This document shows positions 37,790-46,963 of a DNA stretch of 64,000 nucleotides, piece after piece. Below the pieces are notes generated by a model. It saw nothing but the letters and a program-made list of their open reading frames with translations, did no database searches and was not told the origin of the DNA. The position numbers were made by a program, and so were the translations under genes. The stretch comes from Candidatus Enterococcus willemsii (GTDB lineage: Bacteria; Bacillota; Bacilli; Lactobacillales; Enterococcaceae): assembly GCF_009933335.1 (NCBI RefSeq), contig NZ_MAEL01000010.1, forward strand, positions 1-64,000, given 5' to 3'. Positions within the stretch are counted from its first letter, which is position 1. Every line of letters begins with the position of its first letter.

Positions 37790-37807
37790 TTGTGAATAAG
37801 TTAACAA
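37790..37807 (+). promoter_or_regulatory. Rex operator 2 of adhE
   Basis: TTGTGAA-N4-TTAACAA matches the Rex consensus except for one base. It covers the predicted transcription start, a position that would block initiation. Confidence 0.75.
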
Positions 37808-37838
37808 ATAAAAGTAGATAAATTCTAGGAGGATTACC

Positions 37839-40433
37839 ATGACTAAGACAGTAGAAAAAGAAGTTGGAAAAATTGATGTATCAGTGATGATTGATGATTT
37901 AGCAGCAAAAGCAAATGTAGCATTAAAAGAAATGGAAAACTTTGATCAAGAAAAAGTCGATCACATTGTACATGAAATGGCAATGGCAGCTTTAGACCAA
38001 CATATGCCCCTAGCAAAAATGGCAGTTGAAGAAACTGGTCGCGGAATTTATGAAGATAAAGCAATTAAGAATATGTATGCCTCTGAATACATTTGGAATA
38101 ATATTAAACATGATAAAACAGTTGGCGTGATTAATGAAGATAAGCAAAAAGGCATTATTGAAATTGCTGAACCGGTGGGAGCGATTTGTGGGGTGGTTCC
38201 AACAACCAATCCAACCTCAACCACTATTTTTAAAGCGATGATTGCATTAAAAACACGTAACCCAATTGTTTTTTCATTCCATCCAAGTGCGCAAAAGTGT
38301 TCAGTTGCAGCCGCACGTGTGGTACGTGATGCCGCGATTGCAGCTGGTGCACCTGAAAACTGTGTACAATGGATTGAACATCCATCAATTGAAGCAACCC
38401 AAGGATTAATGAATCATCCAGGAATTGCAATTGTTTTAGCAACAGGTGGTGCTGGCATGGTTAAGTCTGCGTACTCAACAGGAAAACCAGCCTTAGGCGT
38501 AGGTCCCGGAAATGTGCCCGCATATATTGAAAAAACAGCAAAAATCAAACGTGCAGTGAATGACTTATTTGTCTCTAAAACATTTGATAACGGAATGATT
38601 TGTGCATCAGAACAAGCAGTTATTGTTGATCGTGAAATTTACGCAGCAGTTAAAGCCGAATTCCAAGCGCACCAAGCCTATATCGTCAAACCAAATGAGT
38701 TACAACAATTAGAAGATGCGGTAATGAATGAAGGAAAATATGCTGTCAATCCAGCAATCGTTGGTCATTCAGCGATTGAAATTGCGGAGTTAGCAGGTAT
38801 TAAAGTACCCGAAGGAACGAAACTATTAATTGCGGAATTGGAAGGTGTAGGCCCTGATTATCCACTTTCTCGTGAAAAATTGTCACCGGTACTAGCTATG
38901 GTGAAAGCGAAAAATACCGAAGATGGATTAGATTTATGCGAAGGAATGCTAAATCTTGGTGGATTAGGACATACAGCAGTTATTCATACTGAGGATGAAG
39001 AGTTACAAGTCCGTTTTGGATTACGCATGAAAGCATGTCGTATTTTAGTCAACACGCCATCTGCAGAAGGTGGAATTGGTAATATTTATAATGAAATGAT
39101 TCCATCATTGACATTAGGTTGCGGTTCTTACGGTAAGAATTCCGTTTCTCGTAACGTATCAGCAGTGAACCTAATCAACGTCAAAACTTTAGCGAAACGG
39201 AGAAATAATATGCAATGGTTTAAATTACCATCAAAAATCTATTTTGAAAAGAACTCTCTATTGTATTTAGAAAAAATGGAAAATGTAGAACGTGTGATGA
39301 TTGTGTGTGACCCAGGGATGGTTCAGTTTGGTTATGCAGATATTGTTCGAGATGTCTTGGCACGTCGTAAAAATGCGGTCCAAATTGAAGTATTCTCTGA
39401 TGTCGAACCGAACCCATCGACAGATACGGTTTACAAAGGAACAGAGATGATGGCTGCATTCAAACCAGATACTATTATTGCTTTAGGCGGCGGCTCAGCA
39501 ATGGATGCAGCGAAAGGCATGTGGATGTTTTATGAAAATCCAGATACGTCATTCTTTGGTGCCAAACAAAAATTCTTAGATATCCGCAAACGTACGTACA
39601 AAATTGCTAAACCAGAAAAAACACAATTTGTATGTATCCCAACAACTTCTGGGACAGGTTCAGAAGTGACACCATTTGCGGTTATCACAGATAGTGACAC
39701 GCATGTGAAATACCCATTAGCTGACTATGCATTAACACCAGATGTAGCGATTATTGATCCACAATTTGTATTATCGGTTCCCGCTTCTGTGACTGCAGAT
39801 ACTGGGATGGATGTCTTAACGCATGCGATTGAATCATATGTTTCAGTGATGGCATCAGATTACACGCGGGGATTGAGTTTACAAGCAATTAAACTGGTTT
39901 TTGAAAACTTAGAAAAATCAACGTTGACTCCTGACATGGAATCTCGCGAGAAAATGCACAATGCGTCAACGATGGCTGGTATGGCATTTGCCAATGCGTT
40001 CTTAGGAATTTGTCATTCTGTTGCGCATAAAATTGGGGGAGAATATGGTATTCCACACGGACGTACCAATGCGATTCTACTGCCACACATTATCCGTTAC
40101 AATGCCAAAGACCCACAAAAACATGCGATGTTCCCTAAATACGACTACTTCCGTGCGGACACAGATTACGCAGACATTGCGAAATTCTTAGGTCTAAAAG
40201 GTGAGACAACTGCCGAATTGGTTGAAGCATTAGCAACTGCAGTTTATGAATTAGGTCAAAAAGTAGGGATTGATATGAGTTTGAAAGCACAAGGCGTTAC
40301 GCAAGAAATCTTGGATACGACCGTTGACCGTATGGCTGAGTTGGCGTATGAAGATCAATGTACAACAGCTAACCCTAAAGAGCCACTAATTTCTGAATTG
40401 AAACAAATCATTATCGATGCTTACAATGGTTAA
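37839..40433 (+). CDS. adhE: Bifunctional acetaldehyde-CoA/alcohol dehydrogenase
   Basis: An 864-residue fusion that reduces acetyl-CoA to ethanol in two steps, regenerating NAD+ during fermentation. The N-terminal aldehyde dehydrogenase half has the catalytic Cys in NGMICASEQAV (about residue 250). The C-terminal half is an iron-dependent alcohol dehydrogenase with GGGSAMDAAKGM, HAIESYVS and metal histidines in CHSVAHKIGGEYGIPHGR. TAGGAGG precedes the ATG. Two Rex boxes at the promoter predict repression at high NAD+ and induction when NADH builds up. AdhE normally assembles into spirosome filaments. Confidence 0.96.
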   Translation: MTKTVEKEVGKIDVSVMIDDLAAKANVALKEMENFDQEKVDHIVHEMAMAALDQHMPLAKMAVEETGRGIYEDKAIKNMYASEYIWNNIKHDKTVGVINEDKQKGIIEIAEPVGAICGVVPTTNPTSTTIFKAMIALKTRNPIVFSFHPSAQKCSVAAARVVRDAAIAAGAPENCVQWIEHPSIEATQGLMNHPGIAIVLATGGAGMVKSAYSTGKPALGVGPGNVPAYIEKTAKIKRAVNDLFVSKTFDNGMICASEQAVIVDREIYAAVKAEFQAHQAYIVKPNELQQLEDAVMNEGKYAVNPAIVGHSAIEIAELAGIKVPEGTKLLIAELEGVGPDYPLSREKLSPVLAMVKAKNTEDGLDLCEGMLNLGGLGHTAVIHTEDEELQVRFGLRMKACRILVNTPSAEGGIGNIYNEMIPSLTLGCGSYGKNSVSRNVSAVNLINVKTLAKRRNNMQWFKLPSKIYFEKNSLLYLEKMENVERVMIVCDPGMVQFGYADIVRDVLARRKNAVQIEVFSDVEPNPSTDTVYKGTEMMAAFKPDTIIALGGGSAMDAAKGMWMFYENPDTSFFGAKQKFLDIRKRTYKIAKPEKTQFVCIPTTSGTGSEVTPFAVITDSDTHVKYPLADYALTPDVAIIDPQFVLSVPASVTADTGMDVLTHAIESYVSVMASDYTRGLSLQAIKLVFENLEKSTLTPDMESREKMHNASTMAGMAFANAFLGICHSVAHKIGGEYGIPHGRTNAILLPHIIRYNAKDPQKHAMFPKYDYFRADTDYADIAKFLGLKGETTAELVEALATAVYELGQKVGIDMSLKAQGVTQEILDTTVDRMAELAYEDQCTTANPKEPLISELKQIIIDAYNG

Positions 40434-40443
40434 GCAAATAAAT

Positions 40444-40477
40444 GAACTACTCTTGAGAAATCAGGAGTAGTTTTTTT
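40444..40477 (+). terminator. Terminator after adhE
   Basis: ACTACTCTTGA pairs with TCAGGAGTAGT (G-T pair included) and TTTTTT follows. Confidence 0.85.
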
Positions 40478-40535
40478 CTTGACGAATGCTAGAGGTGCGG
40501 TAGACTAAAAATAGATAGAACAAGGAGGAAAAGCA

Positions 40536-41003
40536 ATGACAATCAACCAATACGTTCAAGAGCTAGCAAATTCGCAAGCATCTCTCATACATTTACAAGA
40601 AGGTTTGCTTGCAAATCAAGCCTTAATGAAACAGGAAACAGCACAAGAATTTATTTTTGATCTACGAGATTATGCGGATAGTCTGGCAATTGTGACAGAT
40701 TTTGTTGACGAACCAGTAGTTGATTCAAAGGATGCAGCAGAATTATCTGCTATCTTAGGAGAACAAAATCAGTTGTTGCATGCAATTATTCAAGATATTT
40801 CGCAAACAGAAACCTTTTTTAATCAAAAAGGTGGCGAGCTCCGTCGGACACTAGCTAGTTTGCAAGGAGTATTGGAATTAAATGGCCTGTTACTTCAAGA
40901 TAACCGAGCATTTCAACAGATACTAAAACAAACAGGTGAACAAATGGTTGAAAAACCTATAGAAAAGAGCAGTTTTTTTCAACGATTGTTTGGTAAAAAA
41001 TAA
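40536..41003 (+). CDS. Conserved hypothetical protein, helical
   Basis: A 155-residue soluble protein that appears almost wholly helical, Gln/Leu/Glu-rich with heptad-like spacing (for example ELNGLLLQDNRAFQQILKQT). It ends in a basic amphipathic tail SSFFQRLFGKK that could touch the membrane. No family recognised. AAGGAGG precedes the ATG, and TTGACG-16-TAGACT at about 40480-40507 is a candidate promoter. It is monocistronic. Confidence 0.65.
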   Translation: MTINQYVQELANSQASLIHLQEGLLANQALMKQETAQEFIFDLRDYADSLAIVTDFVDEPVVDSKDAAELSAILGEQNQLLHAIIQDISQTETFFNQKGGELRRTLASLQGVLELNGLLLQDNRAFQQILKQTGEQMVEKPIEKSSFFQRLFGKK

Positions 41004-41036
41004 GAGTAAGAGAGGCCGCTCTCTTACTCTTATTTA
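40998..41036. terminator. Bidirectional terminator between a hypothetical gene and fni
   Basis: TAAGAGTAAGAGAG pairs perfectly with CTCTCTTACTCTTA around a four-base loop. It overlaps the stop codons of both convergent genes. Confidence 0.8.
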
Positions 41037-42073
41037 CGCATTCCATATTTCTGAATGTCGATATGTCGTGCCGCACACCAATCTTTTGGCTCTCCGCTTA
41101 AAATTAAGGGTAACTTCTTCAATTGAACGGTTTTTGTTACGCCAGACATCGCATAAAGGGTTTTTAATTCTGCTTGCCATTGTTGGACAAGTGCAATCGT
41201 CTCATCTAAGCCATGTGTTAGCAGGTGGTTTAAAATAGTTCCTGCAACACCAACTGTCTGTGCACCAAAGCAAAGTGATTTGAAGATGTCATAAGCATTG
41301 CGAATCCCGCCAGAAGCGATTAGTTCAAAGGGAACAGGTACTTCTTTGGCTTCCAATAGCGAAGCAACATTTGAAATTCCAAAATTATCTAAATAACGAA
41401 ATTCGCGTTTTTTTCGACGGGCATTTTCAATTTGGGTGAAACTAGTTCCCCCGCTTCCTGCCACATCGATAATCGTTACCCCTGTCGATAGTAATTGCTG
41501 AATCGTCTCCCGCGTCATTCCAAAGCCAACTTCTTTGACGATTACCGGCACGTCGAGGTGATGGGCAATCTCTTCAATCGTTGTTAACCAATGGCTAAAA
41601 TCACGGTCACCTTCAGGCATGACTAATTCTTGAGGTGCATTTAGGTGGATTTGTAACGCATTCGCGTCAAATAAATCAACAGCTCTTTTGGCATTTTCTA
41701 ACGTGGTTCCAGCACCAACATTGGCTACAAAACAACCAGTTGGAAACTCTTGTCGAATCACGCGATAAGAATCTGCAACGGAGTCATCTTTAAGCGCTGC
41801 TGAAACTGATCCGGTTGCCATCATTAAATCTGTTTCCTTCGCCAAAATAGCAAGTTGGCGATTGTATTCTTTGGTTTTTTTACTTCCACCAGTCATCGCA
41901 TTAATAAAGAAAGGACTACTAAATGTTTGGTCAAATAATTTTGTCTCAATTGAGACATCGTCAATTCGCGTATTCGGAAATGAATGGTGGAGAACTGCGA
42001 CGTCATCAAAGGCATTGTATTTTGTTTTATGAAAAGCTTTTGCTAGTGAGACATGCTCGTCTTTTCGATTCAT
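41030..42073 (-). CDS. fni: Isopentenyl-diphosphate delta-isomerase, type 2 (FMN)
   Basis: Interconverts IPP and DMAPP using reduced FMN, at the end of the mevalonate pathway. The 347 residues show the type 2 marks RKDEHVSLA, FFINAMTGGS, VIVKEVGFGM, DVAGSGGTSF and IASGGIRN. Its start overlaps the mvaK2 stop by ATGA. It is the fourth and last gene of the mva operon, a normal order for enterococci. Confidence 0.95.
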   Translation of the reverse strand: MNRKDEHVSLAKAFHKTKYNAFDDVAVLHHSFPNTRIDDVSIETKLFDQTFSSPFFINAMTGGSKKTKEYNRQLAILAKETDLMMATGSVSAALKDDSVADSYRVIRQEFPTGCFVANVGAGTTLENAKRAVDLFDANALQIHLNAPQELVMPEGDRDFSHWLTTIEEIAHHLDVPVIVKEVGFGMTRETIQQLLSTGVTIIDVAGSGGTSFTQIENARRKKREFRYLDNFGISNVASLLEAKEVPVPFELIASGGIRNAYDIFKSLCFGAQTVGVAGTILNHLLTHGLDETIALVQQWQAELKTLYAMSGVTKTVQLKKLPLILSGEPKDWCAARHIDIQKYGMRK

Positions 42074-43161
42074 TTTGTCCCTCCTCGGTAGTGATAGACA
42101 TGTAAGGGTAAAGGTGTAATTTCAGCTTGCTCCCATTTGCTCATTAAAGGTAAAATACCTGTTTTTTGATCGGCGATCACAATACCACAGTCGCCACCGC
42201 CAGCACCAGAAGATTTTGCAGCGCCACCACAAGCTTCGGCTAAGTCACATAATTGTTTTAAAGCAGGTGTTTCAATTGAGACGCCTGTAATGTGAGAAAG
42301 TTCAGCTAGCAATTGACGATTTTTGCTAATCATTCGTTTGATTTTGTTTACGTTGTTGTTATGAAAACCCTCAATTAATTCTTCTACGCAAGCTTTGCTA
42401 TCAGCTAAGAATTGTTGGTAAGCTTCTTGTTTATCAGCTTCGTTTTCAGTGGATTGATTGACTTGGTCCACTAAATCAGACGTTGAAGCCGGGCTACCCG
42501 TCCAGCCGATTAATAAGCGTAAATTTTTGGGTGTCTCCAATGGTTGGATGTTTAATTTAGGCCAGTCGCTTTCTAGTAAATGTGACAAGGTCCATTTTTT
42601 TTGTGCTTCTTTGACCCAGTCATGATCAAAAGTTGAAAATGCTAACCAACCACCATAACAACTAGCGGCAATATCGCCACAAGAACCGTTGCCTTGGACC
42701 GCAAGATGGGCAAGCGCAGCAATTTTAAATTGCGTCAACTTATCCATTTTTAAGTCATAAAATAAATTTAAGGCTTTGACTGTGGCAACTGTGACGGCAC
42801 CACTTGAACCTAAGCCATATTTACGACCGTTGGAATTATCCAATTCGCTTGTCACTTTTAAATCGTAAAAAGCTAATAGCGTTCCTTTTTCTAAAGCATA
42901 TTTTTCAGTTAAACGAATGGCAGCTAAAATATAGTGAAAGGGATTTTCACGATGATCTAAAACCAACTCACCATTTCGTCGTGTCCAACGAATCGGCAAA
43001 TCACTGTATTGTTGTGACTGAATACTGCCGTTACGTACCGCACTTTCAATCGTTACCGTAATAAATTGGTCGACTGCAACAATCAATGCTGGATGGCCGG
43101 GTTCGACAACGGCGTATTCACCAGCAATATATAATTTTCCTGGGGTAGCAACTTCAATCAT
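42070..43161 (-). CDS. mvaK2: Phosphomevalonate kinase
   Basis: GHMP kinase that phosphorylates mevalonate-5-phosphate. The 363 residues carry KLYIAGEYAVVEPGHPALI near the N-terminus, the ATP loop YGLGSSGAVTVA (about residue 112) and the C-terminal GHMP motif AKSSGAGGGDCGI. It overlaps both neighbours by ATGA, indicating tight translational coupling in the mva operon. Confidence 0.95.
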   Translation of the reverse strand: MIEVATPGKLYIAGEYAVVEPGHPALIVAVDQFITVTIESAVRNGSIQSQQYSDLPIRWTRRNGELVLDHRENPFHYILAAIRLTEKYALEKGTLLAFYDLKVTSELDNSNGRKYGLGSSGAVTVATVKALNLFYDLKMDKLTQFKIAALAHLAVQGNGSCGDIAASCYGGWLAFSTFDHDWVKEAQKKWTLSHLLESDWPKLNIQPLETPKNLRLLIGWTGSPASTSDLVDQVNQSTENEADKQEAYQQFLADSKACVEELIEGFHNNNVNKIKRMISKNRQLLAELSHITGVSIETPALKQLCDLAEACGGAAKSSGAGGGDCGIVIADQKTGILPLMSKWEQAEITPLPLHVYHYRGGTK

Positions 43162-44150
43162 TTTGACACTTCCATTTCTAAAGATACGGCTCCTTTGCCA
43201 GCAGAGGCAGAAGTAAGCTGTTCAGGACTAAACTCTTGTTTTAATTTATCTAAAATTGCTGGCACATCTTTTTTCTGGCAAAGGACTTTGACATTTGGAC
43301 CAGCATCCATTGTAAAGTAGCAAGGCAAACCAGCTTGACGAATCGTACGGACACAGTTCATTGCTCGTAAACTTTCTGGTGACCAGTAAGTAAAAGGAGG
43401 TGTTGCGGCTAATGTTGTAGCATGCATTTTTAATCCGTTGGCTTCGGTTACCTCACCAAGCGCAGCGAAATCTTTCTTAGCAATTGCTTGTTTGGCTGTT
43501 TGAAGATCGGTGGCTGCAGCATCTAACCAAGCATCATAAAAAGAAGACGTTTCGACGGTGCGTTGCATGCCATCTCGGCTGGAAACGTCTTTTTTCTGGT
43601 CATTAATTAAAATAAAAATCATTGCTAGCTCATTTTCCCACGCATCAGAAGGAATGACTTGGGCAAACGATGTGTCATCGGAGTAACCTTTTTCCCATTC
43701 CACGAAGCCGCCAAAAATGCTCCGACAAGCCGAGCCAGAGCCACGTCGTGCGAGTTGTGATAACTCTTTATCAGATAATCCTAACTGCAAGGCATCATTA
43801 CAAGCCTTCGCTAGTGCAGCTAAGCCACTTGCAGAAGAAGCTAAACCAGCAGCAGTAGGGACAAAATTTTGGCTTTCCACATTGGCGTAATAAGAAATCC
43901 CCGCTTTTTTACGCGCTAAATCAAGAAAGCGACTGACTTTAGCGGTAGCTTTCTCGTCTTGTTTGTCATTATCTAATGTAAAGGTGTCTTGGGTGTACTC
44001 TGGCGAAAATGTCACGCTTGTTTCTGTGTAGAATGCATCCAGTGTTAGTGACAGACTGTTATTCATTGGTAGAATCAGTTGCGCATCTTTTTTACCCCAA
44101 TATTTAATTAGAGCGATGTTTGTGTATGCGCGGGCTTTTCCTTTATACAT
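43158..44150 (-). CDS. mvaD: Diphosphomevalonate decarboxylase
   Basis: Converts diphosphomevalonate to IPP by ATP-dependent decarboxylation. The 330 residues have the family features NIALIKYWGKKD (catalytic-site Lys), PTAAGLASSASGLAAL, RRGSGSACRSIFGG and MDAGPNVKVL. It overlaps mvaK1 by eight bases and mvaK2 by four. Confidence 0.96.
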   Translation of the reverse strand: MYKGKARAYTNIALIKYWGKKDAQLILPMNNSLSLTLDAFYTETSVTFSPEYTQDTFTLDNDKQDEKATAKVSRFLDLARKKAGISYYANVESQNFVPTAAGLASSASGLAALAKACNDALQLGLSDKELSQLARRGSGSACRSIFGGFVEWEKGYSDDTSFAQVIPSDAWENELAMIFILINDQKKDVSSRDGMQRTVETSSFYDAWLDAAATDLQTAKQAIAKKDFAALGEVTEANGLKMHATTLAATPPFTYWSPESLRAMNCVRTIRQAGLPCYFTMDAGPNVKVLCQKKDVPAILDKLKQEFSPEQLTSASAGKGAVSLEMEVSK

Positions 44151-45078
44151 GTTGGTACACTCCTAATCCTTGAAGCCAAGTGTCTTTGACTCCCTCTACT
44201 TTTAGTTTTTGCGCGATATGTTGCGCTTGTTGTTTGGTTTGTGTCAGCACTAAAAAGCAGCCGCCACGTCCGCCACCAGTTAATTTAGCACCTAAAGCTC
44301 CTTCATCAAGCGCAAGCTGGATAAAGGTATCAAGTGCCTTATTACTGACAGTTAAGTCTTGTAAATGTTTTTGTGCCTTGGTCATTGCTTGTCCGAGTTG
44401 TTCAGGTTGGTTGTGGATAATTGCTTCTTTGGCTTCTTTGGCTAATTGTCCTAACTGATAGATGTGTAAGCTGGTCGCATCAGGACTGGTTTCAAAAAGT
44501 TCAGCAACTGAACGGACTGCAGAACGTGTTTGTCCCATGATACCTGTATCAGCGACTAATAAATAGGCATCAATATTTAATGGAAATGTTTGAAAATCTT
44601 TGTCGCGTTCAAAATAAATTGGTTGGTTTCCGCTAGTTGCTGCGGCATCAATTCCACTTGGATTGCCGTGTGCAATGTTTTCAGAAAAATTGACATAGTC
44701 TAATAAGACTTGTTTGGGCAAAATGGTTTCTTGCCATGCAAAAAAAGCACGTGTCACTGCAACAGCTACCGCAGCACTTGACCCCATGCCACGTTCGGAT
44801 GGGATAGTACTCTTGATAGATAACTGAAAGTTTGGTGTATGCAATTTTTGCTGCAAACGAGTAGTTAATTGTTGAATATTTGTTAAGCCAGTAGGGACTT
44901 CACTTAAAAGCCCTTCATGATAAATTGAATGCAACTGATTTTCTGTTGCTTCTTGTACCGTTGCAACAACTTGGGTGCAACTAAATGGAAAGGCGATGGC
45001 AGGTTCTCCGTAAACAACGGCGTGTTCCCCCATCAAAATAATTTTTCCTGTCGCTTTTCCCATTCCTAGTGTTAACAT
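44143..45078 (-). CDS. mvaK1: Mevalonate kinase
   Basis: First kinase of the mevalonate pathway. The 311 residues include ATGKIILMGEHAVVYGEPAI, the ATP loop ERGMGSSAAVAVAV, NPSGIDAAA and the C-terminal GAKLTGGGRGGCFL. ATG 45078 is preceded by GAGAGGGG; the frame extends six codons upstream to a TTG without support. First gene of the operon mvaK1-mvaD-mvaK2-fni. The upstream genes of the pathway (mvaE, mvaS) are not in the window. Confidence 0.95.
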   Translation of the reverse strand: MLTLGMGKATGKIILMGEHAVVYGEPAIAFPFSCTQVVATVQEATENQLHSIYHEGLLSEVPTGLTNIQQLTTRLQQKLHTPNFQLSIKSTIPSERGMGSSAAVAVAVTRAFFAWQETILPKQVLLDYVNFSENIAHGNPSGIDAAATSGNQPIYFERDKDFQTFPLNIDAYLLVADTGIMGQTRSAVRSVAELFETSPDATSLHIYQLGQLAKEAKEAIIHNQPEQLGQAMTKAQKHLQDLTVSNKALDTFIQLALDEGALGAKLTGGGRGGCFLVLTQTKQQAQHIAQKLKVEGVKDTWLQGLGVYQHV

Positions 45079-45115
45079 GGGGTACGCCCCTCTCAAATGA
45101 TAGAATCCTTTAGCT

Positions 45116-45144
45116 ATTTTACTAGATAATCGTCCGTTCGTTAA
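45116..45144 (-). promoter_or_regulatory. Candidate promoter of the mva operon
   Basis: On the minus strand TTAACG and TAAAAT are separated by 17 bases, about 38 bases before the mvaK1 start. Confidence 0.55.
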
Positions 45145-45309
45145 GTATTCGGGACATATTCTAATGAAAAACTTGAAATCTTATAAATTTGTTTGAGATT
45201 TTTTCTAAGAATTCTCTTGGTAAATTTACTTGACGTTACAATATGTAGTGCGTTACAGTTTATTAGTTGATTAAAAATACAATATTTAGTGATGAGTGAG
45301 TTGGAGGAT

Positions 45310-45954
45310 ATGAGTGTGATTGTATTAGCAGGAACCATTGGAGCGGGAAAATCTAGTTTAACCGCCTTATTAGCAGATCGTTTAAATAGCCAAGCATTCT
45401 ATGAATCAGTAGACGATAATGAAGTGTTGCCTCTTTTTTATGCAGATCCCAATAAGTACGCATTTTTATTGCAAATTTATTTTTTGAATAAACGTTTTGA
45501 AAGTATCAAACAAGCTTTGAAAAATGAAAACAATGTGTTGGATCGTTCAATTTACGAAGATTCACTTTTATTTCATTTGAATGCCGATTTAGGCCGTGCA
45601 ACGGATACTGAAGTACGTGTCTATGATGAATTATTGGCAAATATGTTGGAAGAACTTCCTTATGCTGCACATAAAAAACACCCTGATTTATTGATTCACA
45701 TTCGTGTGTCCTTTCAAACGATGCTTGAACGCATCGAGAAACGTGGTCGTGAGTTTGAGCAAATTAGTTATGACCCTAGTTTATATGAGTATTATCAAGA
45801 GCTAAATCGTCGCTACGATGAGTGGTTTGAGGCATACGATGCTAGTCCTAAGATGCAAATTGATGGTGATGCCTTAAACTTTGTCGAAGACGTAGATGCT
45901 GCAGAAACCGTACTAACAATGATTGAAGAGAAGTTAAGTGAGTTGCGCAGCTAA
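45310..45954 (+). CDS. Deoxynucleoside kinase (dGK/dCK family)
   Basis: A 214-residue deoxynucleoside kinase for purine or pyrimidine salvage. It has the P-loop LAGTIGAGKSSL (near the N-terminus), the ESVDDNEVLPLFY substrate segment, the DRSIYED motif (ERS/DRS) and an Arg-rich lid RIEKRGREFEQ. Start choice is uncertain: GGAGG at 45303-45307 is only two bases from ATG 45310 but eight from an in-frame GTG at 45316, which may be the true start. Which nucleoside is preferred cannot be read here. Confidence 0.87.
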   Translation: MSVIVLAGTIGAGKSSLTALLADRLNSQAFYESVDDNEVLPLFYADPNKYAFLLQIYFLNKRFESIKQALKNENNVLDRSIYEDSLLFHLNADLGRATDTEVRVYDELLANMLEELPYAAHKKHPDLLIHIRVSFQTMLERIEKRGREFEQISYDPSLYEYYQELNRRYDEWFEAYDASPKMQIDGDALNFVEDVDAAETVLTMIEEKLSELRS

Positions 45955-45961
45955 TGAAGAA

Positions 45962-46008
45962 AAAACAAATCGGTTGCTACGAAAGTAGGGAACGATTTGT
46001 TTTTTTTA
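45962..46008 (+). terminator. Terminator after the deoxynucleoside kinase gene
   Basis: AAACAAATCG pairs with CGATTTGTTT at the base of a longer imperfect stem and a T-run follows. Confidence 0.85.
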
Positions 46009-46051
46009 ACAGGGTTCTTAATATAAAGTATATCTTAGGAAGTGTAGATCA

Positions 46052-46293
46052 ATGATCATTAGAGAGACAAAACTTATCACGAGTGGGAAATCTGTGGGTG
46101 TATCTTTGTCAAAAGAACTTTTGGAAAGAATAGATTTGAAAGAGTAAATAGCACCGTGTATGTGGGTGAAGCGCAGTTAGTTGAAGCAATTCATCAAACA
46201 AGTAAGATGTCATATGATTTGGAGATTGGAGAATTAATGACTGACTCTTTTGTTAAACGTGAGACGATGTACAAAGCGTTATCCAAACGTTGA
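46052..46293 (+). pseudogene. Frameshifted AbrB/MazE-like antitoxin gene
   Basis: A 31-codon frame reads MIIRETKLITSGKSVGVSLS then KELLERIDLKE and stops at 46145. The end of it resembles AbrB/MazE antitoxins, with the typical S-G-K/N-S-x-x-V-x-L-x-K pattern. Another frame overlaps and continues as VYVGEAQLVEAIHQTSKMSY to a stop at 46291, a plausible antitoxin C-terminus. A single frameshift near 46135-46156 would join them. No toxin gene follows. Either a dead antitoxin or two tiny genes; I favour decay. Confidence 0.45.
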
Positions 46294-46360
46294 CTAACTT
46301 GTAAAAATACTGATTATTCATAGAATGTATCATACACTTGAACATTAACAATGAATAAAA

Positions 46361-46408
46361 AGAAACTAGTCAGAAGACCCTATTATTGAGACGTCTGACT
46401 AGTTTTTT
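46361..46408. terminator. Bidirectional terminator near the XRE gene
   Basis: AAACTAGTCAGA pairs with TCTGACTAGTTT and more T follow. A second short hairpin (AGCGA/TCGCT) lies at about 46424-46436, before the convergent gene. Confidence 0.8.
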
Positions 46409-46446
46409 GTGTATAAAAAAACAGCGATTTCTCGCTGTGAATGGGC

Positions 46447-46815
46447 TTATTTTTTTGATTGGCTAGATTTCCAAATATAGCCACCAATTACGTCATCGAT
46501 AAAAAGCTTTTCTGCATGTGACAGAGTCTTTTCTTCGTAAGAGATTTCCATGTTTGAGTGGAACAAATGGCTAAGGTCGATTTGTTCATGTTTAGAAGGA
46601 TCGGTAGGCAGACCGGATAATCCTAATAAGTAATCGGCAGAGACATGAAAGAGCTGTGCAAATGATTTCAACTCGTCTGCAGTCACTTTGCGAACTCCTG
46701 ATTCAATCTTGTTCATAGTAGATTTGCTGAACCCCATTTTTAATGCAAGATCTGTTTGAGACCAATCCATTTTTTCACGTAAATCAATGATTTTTTGAGG
46801 GAGAGTTGTTGCCAT
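46447..46815 (-). CDS. XRE-family transcriptional regulator
   Basis: A 122-residue protein with a classic N-terminal HTH_3 domain (LREKMDWSQTDLALKMGFSK through VSADYLLGLSGL, residues about 12-68). An acidic C-terminal half of unknown fold ends GYIWKSSQSKK. AAGGAACGGATCC precedes the ATG. Divergent from a second small HTH gene; possibly a phage-type or stress regulator pair. Confidence 0.82.
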   Translation of the reverse strand: MATTLPQKIIDLREKMDWSQTDLALKMGFSKSTMNKIESGVRKVTADELKSFAQLFHVSADYLLGLSGLPTDPSKHEQIDLSHLFHSNMEISYEEKTLSHAEKLFIDDVIGGYIWKSSQSKK

Positions 46816-46963
46816 AAGGATCCGTTCCTTTCTATGTCTATTGTTATTCTATTTTATCATTGTTGCGAAAAAAGATACGAAATGTTTACAAAATGTATAT
46901 TATTGCGGTTGACGTTTCTAAAATAGAAATATATAGTGGAAGAAAAGGCTCTCTATAGTTGAA

